Shown: piece after piece, positions 25,334 to 32,851 of the stretch | How the letters are laid out: each line of letters opens with the position of its first letter | Numbering within the stretch: position 1 is the first letter of the stretch | From: Dongia_B sp035539215 | GTDB lineage: Bacteria > Pseudomonadota > Alphaproteobacteria > Dongiales > Dongiaceae | Direction of reading: 5' to 3' | NCBI GenBank assembly: GCA_035539215.1 | Contig: DATLIX010000012.1 | Span: forward strand, 1-64,000 | DNA length: 64,000 bases | Translations under genes and position numbers: made by a program | Notes under the pieces: generated by a model | Database searches by the model: none | What the model saw: only the letters and a program-made list of their open reading frames with translations | What the model was told of the DNA's origin: nothing

Positions 25334-25451
25334 ATAAGATTGATCGTGGAGTGATTGCCATGGTCGAACCCTTCAGCCATGTTGGGTTTCCTTGTAGATT
25401 GTGAGATGAGAGCCGCAGGTTACCCGAATTTCCTGCGGCTCTTTTTCTTTT
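25331..25451 (+). ncRNA. Candidate short RNA unit 1
   Basis: TAAATA (25331-25336, overlapping the stop of the upstream gene) is followed by about 70 bases and then a strong intrinsic terminator: AGAGCCGCAGG/CCTGCGGCTCT, 25409-25442, plus a T tract. The interior can fold (AACCC with GGGTT) and contains only a 14-codon frame starting at an ATG near 25360. Size and boundaries suit a small RNA; expression is not proven. Confidence 0.4.
25409..25451 (+). terminator. Intrinsic terminator, unit 1
   Basis: An 11-bp stem (AGAGCCGCAGG with CCTGCGGCTCT) is followed by TTTTCTTTTT. It lies 76 bases after the stop of the gene at 24488 and 11 bases before the next TAAATA element. Confidence 0.88.
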
Positions 25452-25461
25452 TGCGATTCCA

Positions 25462-25550
25462 CCTAAATAGGTTCTGAACACGATCAGACATTGATGTTCA
25501 TTCTCTATACTGCCCGGCCTGAGTCTCCACTAAGGCCGGGCGTTTTTCTT
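25462..25550 (+). ncRNA. Candidate short RNA unit 2
   Basis: CCTAAATA (25462-25469) lies about 42 bases before a terminator at 25512-25550. The leader carries the inverted repeat TGAACA (25475-25480) / TGTTCA (25495-25500). No plausible protein is encoded in this space. A transcript of about 70-75 bases made of two stem-loops is predicted. Confidence 0.4.
25512..25550 (+). terminator. Intrinsic terminator, unit 2
   Basis: GCCCGGCCT (25512-25520) pairs exactly with AGGCCGGGC (25533-25541) and is followed by GTTTTTCTTT. Five bases further on comes the next CCTAAATA. Confidence 0.88.
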
Positions 25551-25555
25551 TCTCA

Positions 25556-25670
25556 CCTAAATAAGTTTGCGGGGCGAATACCTCAGAAAAATACGCTTCG
25601 CATTCTTCACAAGAAACGTCCTATGCAGGGAACGTCCGGTACCATCTCCTGGTCCGGACGTTTCACTTTT
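25556..25670 (+). ncRNA. Candidate short RNA unit 3
   Basis: CCTAAATA (25556-25563) is followed by about 65 bases and then the inverted repeat AACGTCCGG (25631-25639) / CCGGACGTT (25654-25662) with TCACTTTT after it. The interior has a GCGAA/TTCGC pair and a second AACGTCC. The tail-fibre frame is open through here, but without a usable start signal. A third short transcript is predicted; its terminator is weaker than the other two. Confidence 0.35.
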
Positions 25671-25678
25671 CCACATAT

Positions 25679-25709
25679 CGATAAATACCCTCGAAGATCT
25701 TTCGAGGGT
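25679..25709 (+). promoter_or_regulatory. TAAATA element and hairpin before the tail fibre gene
   Basis: CGATAAATA (25679-25687) runs into a 9-bp inverted repeat, ACCCTCGAA (25687-25695) with TTCGAGGGT (25701-25709), that ends 7 bases before the tail fibre ATG. The arrangement (TAAATACCCT plus hairpin plus start codon) closely copies the one at 6405-6445. Confidence 0.5.
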
Positions 25710-25716
25710 TTCTCTC

Positions 25717-26688
25717 ATGACAGTACTGAACAATGGATCACGCGCGGAGCTGACCGGAAACGGCGCTCAAATTGCGTTCACCTATCCATTCGAGATTATC
25801 AACGCATCTGACCTTGTCGTCTTTGTCAGTGGCTCAATGATGACCATGGGTACGGATTACACCGTCTCAGGCGCTGGCTCAAACACAGGCGGAACAGTCA
25901 CGTTCAATGTGGCACCCGCGAATCTGGCGCCCATTGTGTTCACCAGGACCACGAGCCAAGCCAGAGCCACGAACTACGCACAGCAAGGAACAATCAGCTC
26001 AGATCTGATCAACGCGGATTTTGATAGGCTCAGTCTGGTTAGCCAAGAGATCACCACGAAGCTTTCTCGTACATTCGGCCTAGCGGATTCCGTCAGTGGT
26101 GTGACGAGCACCGCCATTCCCCAGGGTCAAGCGAATATGATCCTCGGGTGGGCTCCAGATGGCTCTCAATTGATCAACGTTACCCGTTTAGACGCGGGCG
26201 GGGTGATGCAAGCGACCACGAGCCGGGTGGGCATCACCAGATACGCAACCACAGCAGAAGCCGTAGCGGGCAGTGCAATTCAAGCCGCAGTGACGCCGGA
26301 CGGATTGGCGGCTGCAATCGCCGCTGTACCTCAGACGGAATCGTTCATCGTGAATGTCACGAACAACGCGGCAAACGTCACCTCTGGGACTGGCAAGTAT
26401 ACGTTCCGCATGCCCTATAACTTCACGCTCACCTCAGTGAAGGCCTCACTCAATACAGCGCAAACTAGCGGATCTCTTCTCACTGTGGACGTGAAGAAGA
26501 GCGGCACAAGCATTTTCGGCACAAAAATCACCATCGATAACACGGAGAAAACTTCGCTCACTGCCGCAACTCCTCCAGTCCTCAGTACCACGAGCTTGAG
26601 TGCGGACGATGAAATCTCGTTCGATGTTCCGCTCCTAGGAGATGGAACTGCCATAGGCCTGAAGGTTGAACTCATCGGGCATCAGTAA
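25717..26688 (+). CDS. Tail fibre protein with T7-type N-terminal domain
   Basis: A 323-residue protein. Residues 1-130 (MTVLNNGSRAELTGNGAQIA, FTYPFEIINASDLVVFVSGS, TFNVAPANLAPIVFTRTTSQ) match the T7 gp17-type N-terminal domain that attaches fibres to the tail. The rest is short and beta-rich, with no obvious receptor-binding head; the adhesin may be the next gene. The frame is open 50 codons upstream, but that part crosses hairpins, so I start at the ATG at 25717. Confidence 0.88.
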   Translation: MTVLNNGSRAELTGNGAQIAFTYPFEIINASDLVVFVSGSMMTMGTDYTVSGAGSNTGGTVTFNVAPANLAPIVFTRTTSQARATNYAQQGTISSDLINADFDRLSLVSQEITTKLSRTFGLADSVSGVTSTAIPQGQANMILGWAPDGSQLINVTRLDAGGVMQATTSRVGITRYATTAEAVAGSAIQAAVTPDGLAAAIAAVPQTESFIVNVTNNAANVTSGTGKYTFRMPYNFTLTSVKASLNTAQTSGSLLTVDVKKSGTSIFGTKITIDNTEKTSLTAATPPVLSTTSLSADDEISFDVPLLGDGTAIGLKVELIGHQ

Positions 26689-27597
26689 ATGGCAATCATC
26701 ATCGGTAACGAAGAGCAGAGCTTTCAGAACAAGCAATCATTCGCGACAGCGACCACGGGAACCCCTTTCGTTGTCCCGGATAATGTCGGAGTTCTTCGAG
26801 TCAAGGTATGGGCCGCAGGCGGCGGAGGCGGAGGTGGCTTCTCCAGTGGCCACGGCGGCAACGGTGGCGGCGGCGGTTATGTAATCTCGGATATCGCGGT
26901 GAAGGCCGGTGAAACGCTCACTGTGGTGGTGGGTGCTCCTGGACAGGCTGGCGGTGTCGGGTCCTCTGGGAACTGGGGAGGCGGAGCCGGTGGTGGTGGC
27001 GGTTATTCCGCGTTCCTCCGTAGCTCCACGGTTCTCGCGATTGCTGGAGCCGGAGGTGGCGGTGGCGGCGGCGATCTCAGCAACCGCAACGGTGGCAACG
27101 GAGCCCCAGGTGGCCAGGGAGCAGGCACAGGCGGCACCACAGGCGGCAACGCATCGGTCGGTGGCGTAGGCGGAGCAGGCGCACAGGGAGCCGCTGGTGG
27201 CTCTGGAAACGGCAACGGCGGCGATGGCGCGTCACTCACGGGTGGTGCTGGCTCAGGTGGAGCAGTCGCTAACGGAGGCGCGGGTGGTGCCCCAGGAGGC
27301 GGCGCAGGCGGAAAAGCAACCTCAGGGGCGAATAACGGTGGAGGCGGTGGCGGTGGTGCTGGTTACTTCGGTGGCGAAGGCGGCACATCGGTAGGTAATA
27401 ACGCAGGTGCAGGCGGTGGCGGTGGCTCGGGCGGTTCATTCAGCTCGGGCTCAAACATCACATATGCGGGAGGCTCAGGCACCACGGCGGGCGGCAACGG
27501 TGACCCGGATTACGCGGGATCAGCCGGACTAGGCGGAACAGGCACCACCACAACAGGCACAGCAGGAAACCCCGGCCTCGTCGTCCTGATCTGGTAA
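26689..27597 (+). CDS. Glycine-rich tail adhesin-like protein
   Basis: A 302-residue protein. An N-terminal beta part (about 1-45, TATTGTPFVVPDNVGVLRVK, then VWAAGGG) is followed by more than 200 residues of poly-glycine runs alternating with short variable loops. Such sequences can form polyglycine-II sandwiches, as in distal tip adhesins of T-even-like phages where the loops contact the receptor. That function is inferred from composition and from the gene lying directly after the tail fibre with no gap. The repetitive DNA could allow slippage variation. Confidence 0.75.
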   Translation: MAIIIGNEEQSFQNKQSFATATTGTPFVVPDNVGVLRVKVWAAGGGGGGGFSSGHGGNGGGGGYVISDIAVKAGETLTVVVGAPGQAGGVGSSGNWGGGAGGGGGYSAFLRSSTVLAIAGAGGGGGGGDLSNRNGGNGAPGGQGAGTGGTTGGNASVGGVGGAGAQGAAGGSGNGNGGDGASLTGGAGSGGAVANGGAGGAPGGGAGGKATSGANNGGGGGGGAGYFGGEGGTSVGNNAGAGGGGGSGGSFSSGSNITYAGGSGTTAGGNGDPDYAGSAGLGGTGTTTTGTAGNPGLVVLIW

Positions 27598-27603
27598 CCC
27601 CGC

Positions 27604-29265
27604 ATGGCAAAAGTTCAACACCATCTCGCGAAGCGCAAAACCAAGGAGGAGGAAGAGAAGGAATTCTTCGTGGTTCCGGGTGAAACCCTTGAGTCCTACA
27701 AAGCCCGCCTCCTAGAGATGAAAAGCATCGATATTGACCGGTACGACTTCGAAGCTTTCCTAGCGGAGTTCAACCTTTGGCATGGCAAGCGCCAAACCCC
27801 AAAATTTCACCGCGAAATGTGCAGGTGGTTGGACCGGACAGATTCCGCAATTCGTCGCCAGCTCCAAGCCTATAGACACCGGGGCAAAACCTACATTGCC
27901 GGTCTCCTCTTGCTGTTCTGGCTCTTCAAGGACCCAAACACGTCCATTGTGGTGGTCCGGGCCACCAGAGACGCAGCAAGCAAGCGCTCCAGCTTTATCA
28001 AAAGGCTGATTGAGGCGTGGCCACTCGTGCAACACCTTTACCCAGGCACAAAGGCGGATAACTGGCAGAAGCAGGATTTCTCCGTTCTATCGCCGATGAT
28101 CGGCCTTCACACCTCAGTCCAGTGTACGAGCCTCCAATCCGATTTCACCGGAGTTCACGCAGACAGACTACTCGGTGATGATATCGAGACCTCAGAGACC
28201 GCGAAGAAGCAAGAGAAGCTCCGCGAGAAAATCAAGGAGTTCGCCGCTGTAAGTCCAAATCACTTGTATATCGGAACACCGCACGCGGAAGACCGGGTGT
28301 ACGAGTACCTGAAGAAGCAAAACAATCAATGGGAATGCAACTACTGGCCAGTGTGGCGCGACGAAGCCAGACGTAAAACTCAGATGGACCTAGACCCTGA
28401 GATTCTCATAGACGGGAAGATCAGGCAGGACGCGGCATGGGCGGATCTGCAGAAATCAGAATATGGAGTTCAGGGGTTCGCGGCTCAGTATTGCCTGATC
28501 CCGTCCAATGCCTGGGACACGAGGCTTGATCGCAATCTATTGCAGGAATTCTCCGAGAATATCGAGATCAAGAAGTTCATCCCAATCCAGGGCGATCCAA
28601 GAAGCAACAGGGTGACCTACCGGATAGGTGGCAAGCAACTAACTCAGCTCGTCGCGTATTTCGATCCTTCAAGCGCTGCGAGCAAGTCCCACGATGATTC
28701 GGTTCTCCGGATCGTGGGATACTGTGACGTGGATCAATCCGTTTATCTGTTCGAGCGGGAAGCAATGCCTGCGGTGAGCATGGAGAACGGCACGAATTAC
28801 GACAAAATGTGCGACAAGGTTATAGACCTGCTACAGACTTACCACTTGGACCGCATCCATGTAGAGGTGAACTTCAACCCGCTTATCGCGAACGCGATTA
28901 GAGAAGCAGCCAAGCGCAAGCAACGTCGTTTGATCGTGGTTGAAAGCTCTCGCAGCAAGGCGCAGACCCAGGGCCAGGGCAAGAACGGGTTCATCGCAAG
29001 ATATGTGGAAACACTCCTTCTGAAGCAAAAGCTCTTCATTCAATCCCGCACGTATCGCTTGCGGGACTTCGTGAAGCAGCTCAGCGAGTTCCCCAATTGC
29101 CAACACGATGACCACCTAGACGCGTTTGCCTCCTGTTGTCACGAGCTTAATGTGAAACACATTCACGCGGATGCAGCACCAGACCCACAAGCCCTGTATG
29201 TGCCGGTCCAGGGCGGAAAGCTCAACACCTATCAACCCTTCAAAAAGAGAATCTCATACGCATAA
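27604..29265 (+). CDS. terL: Terminase large subunit
   Basis: A 553-residue DNA packaging motor of the T7 gp19 class. The ATPase has an atypical Walker A, HRGKT (92-96), and a Walker B LLGDDIE with catalytic Glu195 (189-195). The nuclease has the RNase H-like acids YFDPSS (Asp354), VEVNFN and HDDHLDA (Asp506). It pumps DNA through the portal and cuts concatemers. All expected motifs are present. No small terminase is recognised nearby. Confidence 0.93.
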   Translation: MAKVQHHLAKRKTKEEEEKEFFVVPGETLESYKARLLEMKSIDIDRYDFEAFLAEFNLWHGKRQTPKFHREMCRWLDRTDSAIRRQLQAYRHRGKTYIAGLLLLFWLFKDPNTSIVVVRATRDAASKRSSFIKRLIEAWPLVQHLYPGTKADNWQKQDFSVLSPMIGLHTSVQCTSLQSDFTGVHADRLLGDDIETSETAKKQEKLREKIKEFAAVSPNHLYIGTPHAEDRVYEYLKKQNNQWECNYWPVWRDEARRKTQMDLDPEILIDGKIRQDAAWADLQKSEYGVQGFAAQYCLIPSNAWDTRLDRNLLQEFSENIEIKKFIPIQGDPRSNRVTYRIGGKQLTQLVAYFDPSSAASKSHDDSVLRIVGYCDVDQSVYLFEREAMPAVSMENGTNYDKMCDKVIDLLQTYHLDRIHVEVNFNPLIANAIREAAKRKQRRLIVVESSRSKAQTQGQGKNGFIARYVETLLLKQKLFIQSRTYRLRDFVKQLSEFPNCQHDDHLDAFASCCHELNVKHIHADAAPDPQALYVPVQGGKLNTYQPFKKRISYA

Positions 29266-29278
29266 GGAGACATCAGAA

Positions 29279-29563
29279 ATGGATTGGAACACTGCCCTGG
29301 ATTGGGCAAAAGTCGGAATAACAGGGATAGCAGCAACCGCAGGAAGCTTCCTTTGGTGGAAGCACCGCCACGAGGGTGAGAAGACACGCATGGATCAGAT
29401 TGAGCAGCGATTGACCAAGCATGAGCGGGAATGTCTAGAAGCGAATCTCAGAACAGCAGAGGCCTTGAACCGGCTTCGCGATGTGATCCGGGACTTGAAA
29501 CGGACCATCCGGAAATTCGAGGGTGCCCTGTTAGTGCTGTTGAAGCGAGACTTGACGCCATAA
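29279..29563 (+). CDS. Small membrane protein with coiled coil (possible holin or spanin)
   Basis: A 94-residue protein. One hydrophobic segment near the start (about 11-28, KVGITGIAATAGSFLWW) is followed by a long charged helix with heptad spacing (MDQIEQRLTKHEREC to RDVIRDLKRTIRKFEG). I chose the ATG at 29279 because aaggagacatcaga precedes it. A single N-terminal membrane segment with a coiled coil, just after terL, resembles inner-membrane spanins and some holins. Which of these it is cannot be decided by eye. Confidence 0.65.
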   Translation: MDWNTALDWAKVGITGIAATAGSFLWWKHRHEGEKTRMDQIEQRLTKHERECLEANLRTAEALNRLRDVIRDLKRTIRKFEGALLVLLKRDLTP

Positions 29564-29605
29564 AATGAACGTAGCAGGCTCGGCGGTAGGAGCAGGGGGC
29601 TTGCA

Positions 29606-30082
29606 ATGGCATATGTATGTACGGCTATCCAGGTGCTTTGGCCTGCATTGGTGGCGTTACTCGCGGGAGCCGCGATAGCGCTATCGCTGGGCGGCGCGGT
29701 TGTTGGCAATTTTCATCGTACGCAGAAACAGCGGATAATTGACCGTTGGAACGATGAGAACCCTGAAAGGAATACGGAGCAGGCGTTTCCTTGGCTTCAT
29801 TCATCCGCAAGGGTAGATCCGAGCCTTACCGGGAACATTGAAAGGACCGTGTTTGCGCTGCTAACAATAATCAGGCCTGATCAAGTCGTAGTGGCTATGG
29901 GTATTTGGCTTGGCGCGAAAATGGCCGCACACTGGAACCGCTCCCCAATTAAGACGGACAGCGATAGTCAAATGTGGAGCGCACTTGCTGTACTTGCACT
30001 CATATCAGGGATTCTCTCGATGAGTTTCGCGGGTCTAGGAGGACTTGTCGCTCATTGGCTTTACCTTGTGCTAGACCACTAA
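29606..30082 (+). CDS. Membrane protein of unknown function
   Basis: A 158-residue protein with three or four hydrophobic segments: about 8-35 (LWPALVALLAGAAIALSLGG), about 90-106, and two near the C-terminus (SALAVLALISGILSMSFAGL and the final GLVAHWLYLVL). It follows the small membrane gene at 29279 and precedes convergent leftward genes. Lysis (holin) or superinfection exclusion is possible from position; no family was recognised. Confidence 0.6.
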   Translation: MAYVCTAIQVLWPALVALLAGAAIALSLGGAVVGNFHRTQKQRIIDRWNDENPERNTEQAFPWLHSSARVDPSLTGNIERTVFALLTIIRPDQVVVAMGIWLGAKMAAHWNRSPIKTDSDSQMWSALAVLALISGILSMSFAGLGGLVAHWLYLVLDH

Positions 30083-30085
30083 TCC

Positions 30086-30469
30086 TCAGTCGTCCCGCTC
30101 AGTGTCGTGACGCATACGCTTGAAGGCCTTCAGTGTAAACTTCTCACGCTTGGACCGGGTGAGTTCCTTCGTGGTGAAGAACCCCTCGGGGACCACCTCT
30201 AAGGCTTGGGCCAAGCGAGCCAAGTAGGCCTTCCTGGAATTCGCAATCTTGAACTTTCCATCAGCGCCCCGGATATCGTGATCCCACCTGATGCGATCCA
30301 CAATCGCGCTTGCCCGGTAGTGGCGCTGAAACTGCCGCATTAGTTCGGCCAGCTCCAGGAATCGCTCCACGATCTTGAGGTTCTCACGATAGAATTTGAA
30401 GAAGCTTGCCTCACCCTGATCCTTTGGTGAGTTCGTGTGTATACGCTTGAGGAATTCAATATCAGACAT
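30086..30469 (-). CDS. Conserved phage/plasmid-type protein of unknown function
   Basis: A 127-residue protein. ASFFKFYRENLKIVERFLEL, IVDRIRWDHDIR, FKIANSRKAYLARLAQ and GFFTTKELTRSK follow the pattern of a small protein family common in phages and plasmids (FxxFHxxNPxVYxxL ... RW ... FKxNN ... YARL ... FFxxR). I know it by pattern but not by function. It is transcribed leftward, convergent with the membrane gene at 29606, with a TAAATA element upstream on the same strand. Confidence 0.65.
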   Translation of the reverse strand: MSDIEFLKRIHTNSPKDQGEASFFKFYRENLKIVERFLELAELMRQFQRHYRASAIVDRIRWDHDIRGADGKFKIANSRKAYLARLAQALEVVPEGFFTTKELTRSKREKFTLKAFKRMRHDTERDD

Positions 30470-30508
30470 TTCGGTAATCTCCCTTGGTGGCCTTTGCGGC
30501 TCTCCCAG

Positions 30509-30516
30509 TATTTACC
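30509..30516 (-). promoter_or_regulatory. TAAATA element, leftward
   Basis: On the minus strand GGTAAATA lies about 40 bases before the ATG of the gene at 30469. It is the only leftward example placed like the rightward series. Confidence 0.3.
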
Positions 30517-30633
30517 GGCGATGCGAAATTATCCTGTCCAGGGAATGCCCTTGATGGGTGATCAAGCGGATTTGGGTCAAAATTGACCTGAAAAATGGGC
30601 TCCGTATGGTAGTAGAAATTTGTTTGATCCCAT

Positions 30634-30657
30634 GAAAAAGGGGCCGCGAAGGCCCCT
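30634..30657 (-). terminator. Intrinsic terminator of the serine recombinase gene
   Basis: Read leftward, AGGGGCC pairs with GGCCCCT around a short loop and is followed by TTTTTC. It lies just past the recombinase stop. Confidence 0.8.
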
Positions 30658-30683
30658 GGGACGGCTCAGGAAGCCCGCTGATC

Positions 30684-31349
30684 TCATAGGCGGGCTAGGA
30701 CATTGCGAACCGTGGTGGGCGTCCAGGAGCCGATTTTCCCGCGTGGTGTCTTGTACCCCGCCGTGTTCATCTGATCCGCTATCGCCTGGAGCGTTTGGCC
30801 CTTCAGCGGCTCGATTACCTCACGCATTGACTCCGCGAATTCATCGGCCTTGGCCTGTAGTGCCTGGGTGGATCGATCCTTGTACGCGGTGATATCCGCA
30901 GCACCCTGACGTAACCCGCCCAGCTTGGTCCCTCTGGCCTTCGCCTGGGCAAGTGCTGCCTTCGTCCTCTGGCTGATCAGCTCACGCTCGTGCTGTGCCA
31001 TTGCGCCCATGACCGCGATTGTCAGGGTGTTGGCCTCTGGCAGGTCACAGGCGACAAAGTCCACCCCTGAGTTCCTCAAGGTCATGAGGAAGCCCAGGTC
31101 ACGCGAGAGCCTATCGAGCTTCGCCACCACCAGCGTTGCCCCGGTGAGCTTGCAGCGCTTCAACGCCTTGGTCAGCTCGGGGCGATCATTGACCTTGCCG
31201 GATTCGATCTCTCGGTACTCAGGCGAGATGATCTCACCACCACGAGCCCGCACAAACTGAGCCACCGCCTCACGCTGTGCCTCAAGGCCCAGGCCTGACT
31301 TGCCTTGCTTGTCCGTGGATACGCGAATGTAGCTCACATACTTGGCCAT
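30684..31349 (-). CDS. Serine recombinase / resolvase-invertase family
   Basis: A 221-residue small serine recombinase. MAKYVSYIRVSTDKQGKSGL gives the nucleophile Ser11. LVVAKLDRLSRDLGFLM and the AQHERELISQRTKAAL helix complete the catalytic domain. The C-terminus (LQAIADQMNTAGYKTPRGK, WTPTTVRNVLARL) is a helix-turn-helix. Such enzymes resolve multimers or invert segments. It is a second recombinase besides the tyrosine integrase. No inverted or resolution sites could be assigned. It has its own terminator at 30634. Confidence 0.92.
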   Translation of the reverse strand: MAKYVSYIRVSTDKQGKSGLGLEAQREAVAQFVRARGGEIISPEYREIESGKVNDRPELTKALKRCKLTGATLVVAKLDRLSRDLGFLMTLRNSGVDFVACDLPEANTLTIAVMGAMAQHERELISQRTKAALAQAKARGTKLGGLRQGAADITAYKDRSTQALQAKADEFAESMREVIEPLKGQTLQAIADQMNTAGYKTPRGKIGSWTPTTVRNVLARL

Positions 31350-31650
31350 TTTGTAAAACCCTCATGGTCCGTTGTCATGAATTATATAGGGACGATGAGG
31401 TCCAGGACCAAGAGTTTCTAGCTCTCTCGCAGCGATTTCCCCGCACTCACGCACGCTCACCCACGTGCTGGCCAAGGACCCGCGAGCCAAGCCCCACCCG
31501 GTGGCGGTGGCCTGGGGAAAAAATTGGAATCGTTCGGGGCCTGTGGGGATCACGAAGGGTTTTTTTAAAATCATCCGAATTAAGCGGGTTTGGACATGTT
31601 TCTCACATGACCGGGCTAAGTACTCCAGTGACTGAGTGAGTGACTGATGA
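31350..31650. other. Divergent intergenic region with CAGTGACTG repeat
   Basis: About 300 bases separate the leftward recombinase from the rightward operon starting at 31651. Just before that ATG lies CAGTGACTGAGTGAGTGACTG (about 31628-31648), a near copy of the repeat at 9039-9059. A run of T at 31560-31566 is also visible. The region presumably holds two divergent promoters; none is clear. Confidence 0.4.
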
Positions 31651-31896
31651 ATGACCCGAGCAAGACGCCCTAGCCAGTTTGACCTGGAATTTCAGCAAAT
31701 CCTTTTCCCGCTTCTGCGGATGCCAGGGCGAAAGATTGTTGAGTATCTCAATCAGAATCAGATCAAGACCAAGACGGGCCACGATTGGACCATCGGGTAT
31801 TTGCGCGAATACATGTATCAGCGCGGGATCACCAGAACCAACAGGATCACCACACTTCGAACCCGCACGTTGAACAAGAAGGAACCTGAAGCATGA
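31651..31896 (+). CDS. Small protein resembling a recombinase helix-turn-helix
   Basis: An 81-residue basic protein. IVEYLNQNQIKTKTGHDWTI, then GYLREYMYQRGI, has the same pattern as the C-terminal DNA-binding end of serine recombinases (compare MNTAGYKTPRGK..WTPTTVRNVL in the neighbour at 30684). It may bind the same or related sites, for example as a regulator. The function is inferred. It overlaps the next gene by 4 bases (ATGA). Confidence 0.6.
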   Translation: MTRARRPSQFDLEFQQILFPLLRMPGRKIVEYLNQNQIKTKTGHDWTIGYLREYMYQRGITRTNRITTLRTRTLNKKEPEA

Positions 31897-32186
31897 AATT
31901 AGACCCTGGAGTCACCCCGAGCAGATCCCTGTACGACATAACCCCGAGTGGTCCGCGAGTTCAGCGTGGCCAGCAAATACCCATGAGCCGCGTCATCCCG
32001 AACGCTGAGGCAGGGCGGAAGGAATCGCCCAGTCTTCCCCCGTGCAATGAGCATGGCGTGATCCTGGAGCGGATCACATGGTCCGAGCCCGCAGAGGAAG
32101 AGCTAGTTCGAAAACTCAAGGTGATGCTGGAGGAGCATAAGGCGGACAAGATTGAAACGATTAATGAGGAAACACCCAATGAATGA
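31893..32186 (+). CDS. Small protein of unknown function
   Basis: A 97-residue protein with a Pro/Ser/Arg-rich first half (TPSRSLYDITPSGPRVQRG) and an acidic helical end (AEEELVRKLKVMLEEHK). No family was recognised. It overlaps both neighbours, which supports translation as part of a rightward operon of small genes (31651-33147). Confidence 0.55.
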   Translation: MKLDPGVTPSRSLYDITPSGPRVQRGQQIPMSRVIPNAEAGRKESPSLPPCNEHGVILERITWSEPAEEELVRKLKVMLEEHKADKIETINEETPNE

Positions 32187-32439
32187 GAACGGAAAGAAAG
32201 AGGTTCTGAAGCATCTGTTCAAGGCGATCTTAGAGAACAACGCGAGTGACGACGAGATTAAAGAGCTTCTCCAGCACATTCCTACTGCGATTGATCATAT
32301 CCCGTATACGAGCCGCACATCAGAGCAAATCACACTCAGCATTCTTTCAGGTGCGCCAGTTGAGAACATTTCAGGAGCTAGCGGATTGTTCCATCGTATT
32401 GTGGGGGTTCTTGCGCGAAGTAAGGGGCTTGAACAGTGA
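32179..32439 (+). CDS. Small helical protein of unknown function
   Basis: An 86-residue protein (MNENGKKEVLKHLFKAILEN, DDEIKELLQHIPTAIDHIPY). It starts inside the last codons of the preceding gene, with a purine-rich site (aatgaggaaacaccca) upstream. Predicted helices and charge suggest a small soluble protein. No family was recognised. Confidence 0.55.
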   Translation: MNENGKKEVLKHLFKAILENNASDDEIKELLQHIPTAIDHIPYTSRTSEQITLSILSGAPVENISGASGLFHRIVGVLARSKGLEQ

Positions 32440-32443
32440 GGCT

Positions 32444-32851
32444 TTGAACGTCAAAGCCGGAACGCTCACTTACTCCGAGATGCTTGGTTTCTTGTGGATC
32501 GTTGCTCAGCTCTTCGAGCCAAAGCGGATGCAAACCCTTCTTAGCGAAGATAACGATATGAAGAAGAGCATTTTAAAGCAGACTGAAGAGTTGTTCAGGC
32601 TAGCTTTGCGGAATCAGGAAAACAGAGAGCGATCCCAGCTCGCGAGCCTGGAGAAAGAACGCGCGTTTCATAAGTGGTGCGGAGAGAAGCTCGCGGACAC
32701 CATGGGGGACAAATTCTCAGGATTCGCTGAGGAATTCCACCAGATGTACGCGGATAAGGAGCTTCGCGAAATCTTCATTGAGCCCGGTGATGGACATAAG
32801 GCGCTTGCCAGACATAAGGCGGCAAAGCTCGCGCAGGACAAGACCGAGTGA
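32444..32851 (+). CDS. Unknown charged helical protein (start uncertain)
   Basis: About 135 residues from a TTG at 32444 (GTLTYSEMLGFLWIVAQLFE, then LSEDNDMKKSILKQTEELFR). The frame is open further up but overlaps the previous gene there, so a start at or after 32444 is likely. The ATG at 32480 is the alternative. The product is highly charged and helical. It overlaps the next GTG start by 4 bases. No family was recognised. Confidence 0.5.
   Translation: MNVKAGTLTYSEMLGFLWIVAQLFEPKRMQTLLSEDNDMKKSILKQTEELFRLALRNQENRERSQLASLEKERAFHKWCGEKLADTMGDKFSGFAEEFHQMYADKELREIFIEPGDGHKALARHKAAKLAQDKTE

Noticed and set aside
23695..25716. CRISPR array or retron in the non-coding blocks
   Set aside because: The repeats are short, irregularly spaced and partly inverted, with no uniform spacers, and no Cas or reverse transcriptase gene is present.
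25567..25716. Upstream extension of the tail fibre frame by 50 codons
   Set aside because: The extension crosses a terminator-like hairpin and a TAAATA element and has no family similarity. The T7-type domain begins at the ATG at 25717.
25717..27597. Diversity-generating retroelement acting on the tail fibre or adhesin
   Set aside because: No reverse transcriptase gene and no template/variable repeat pair is visible near the fibre genes.
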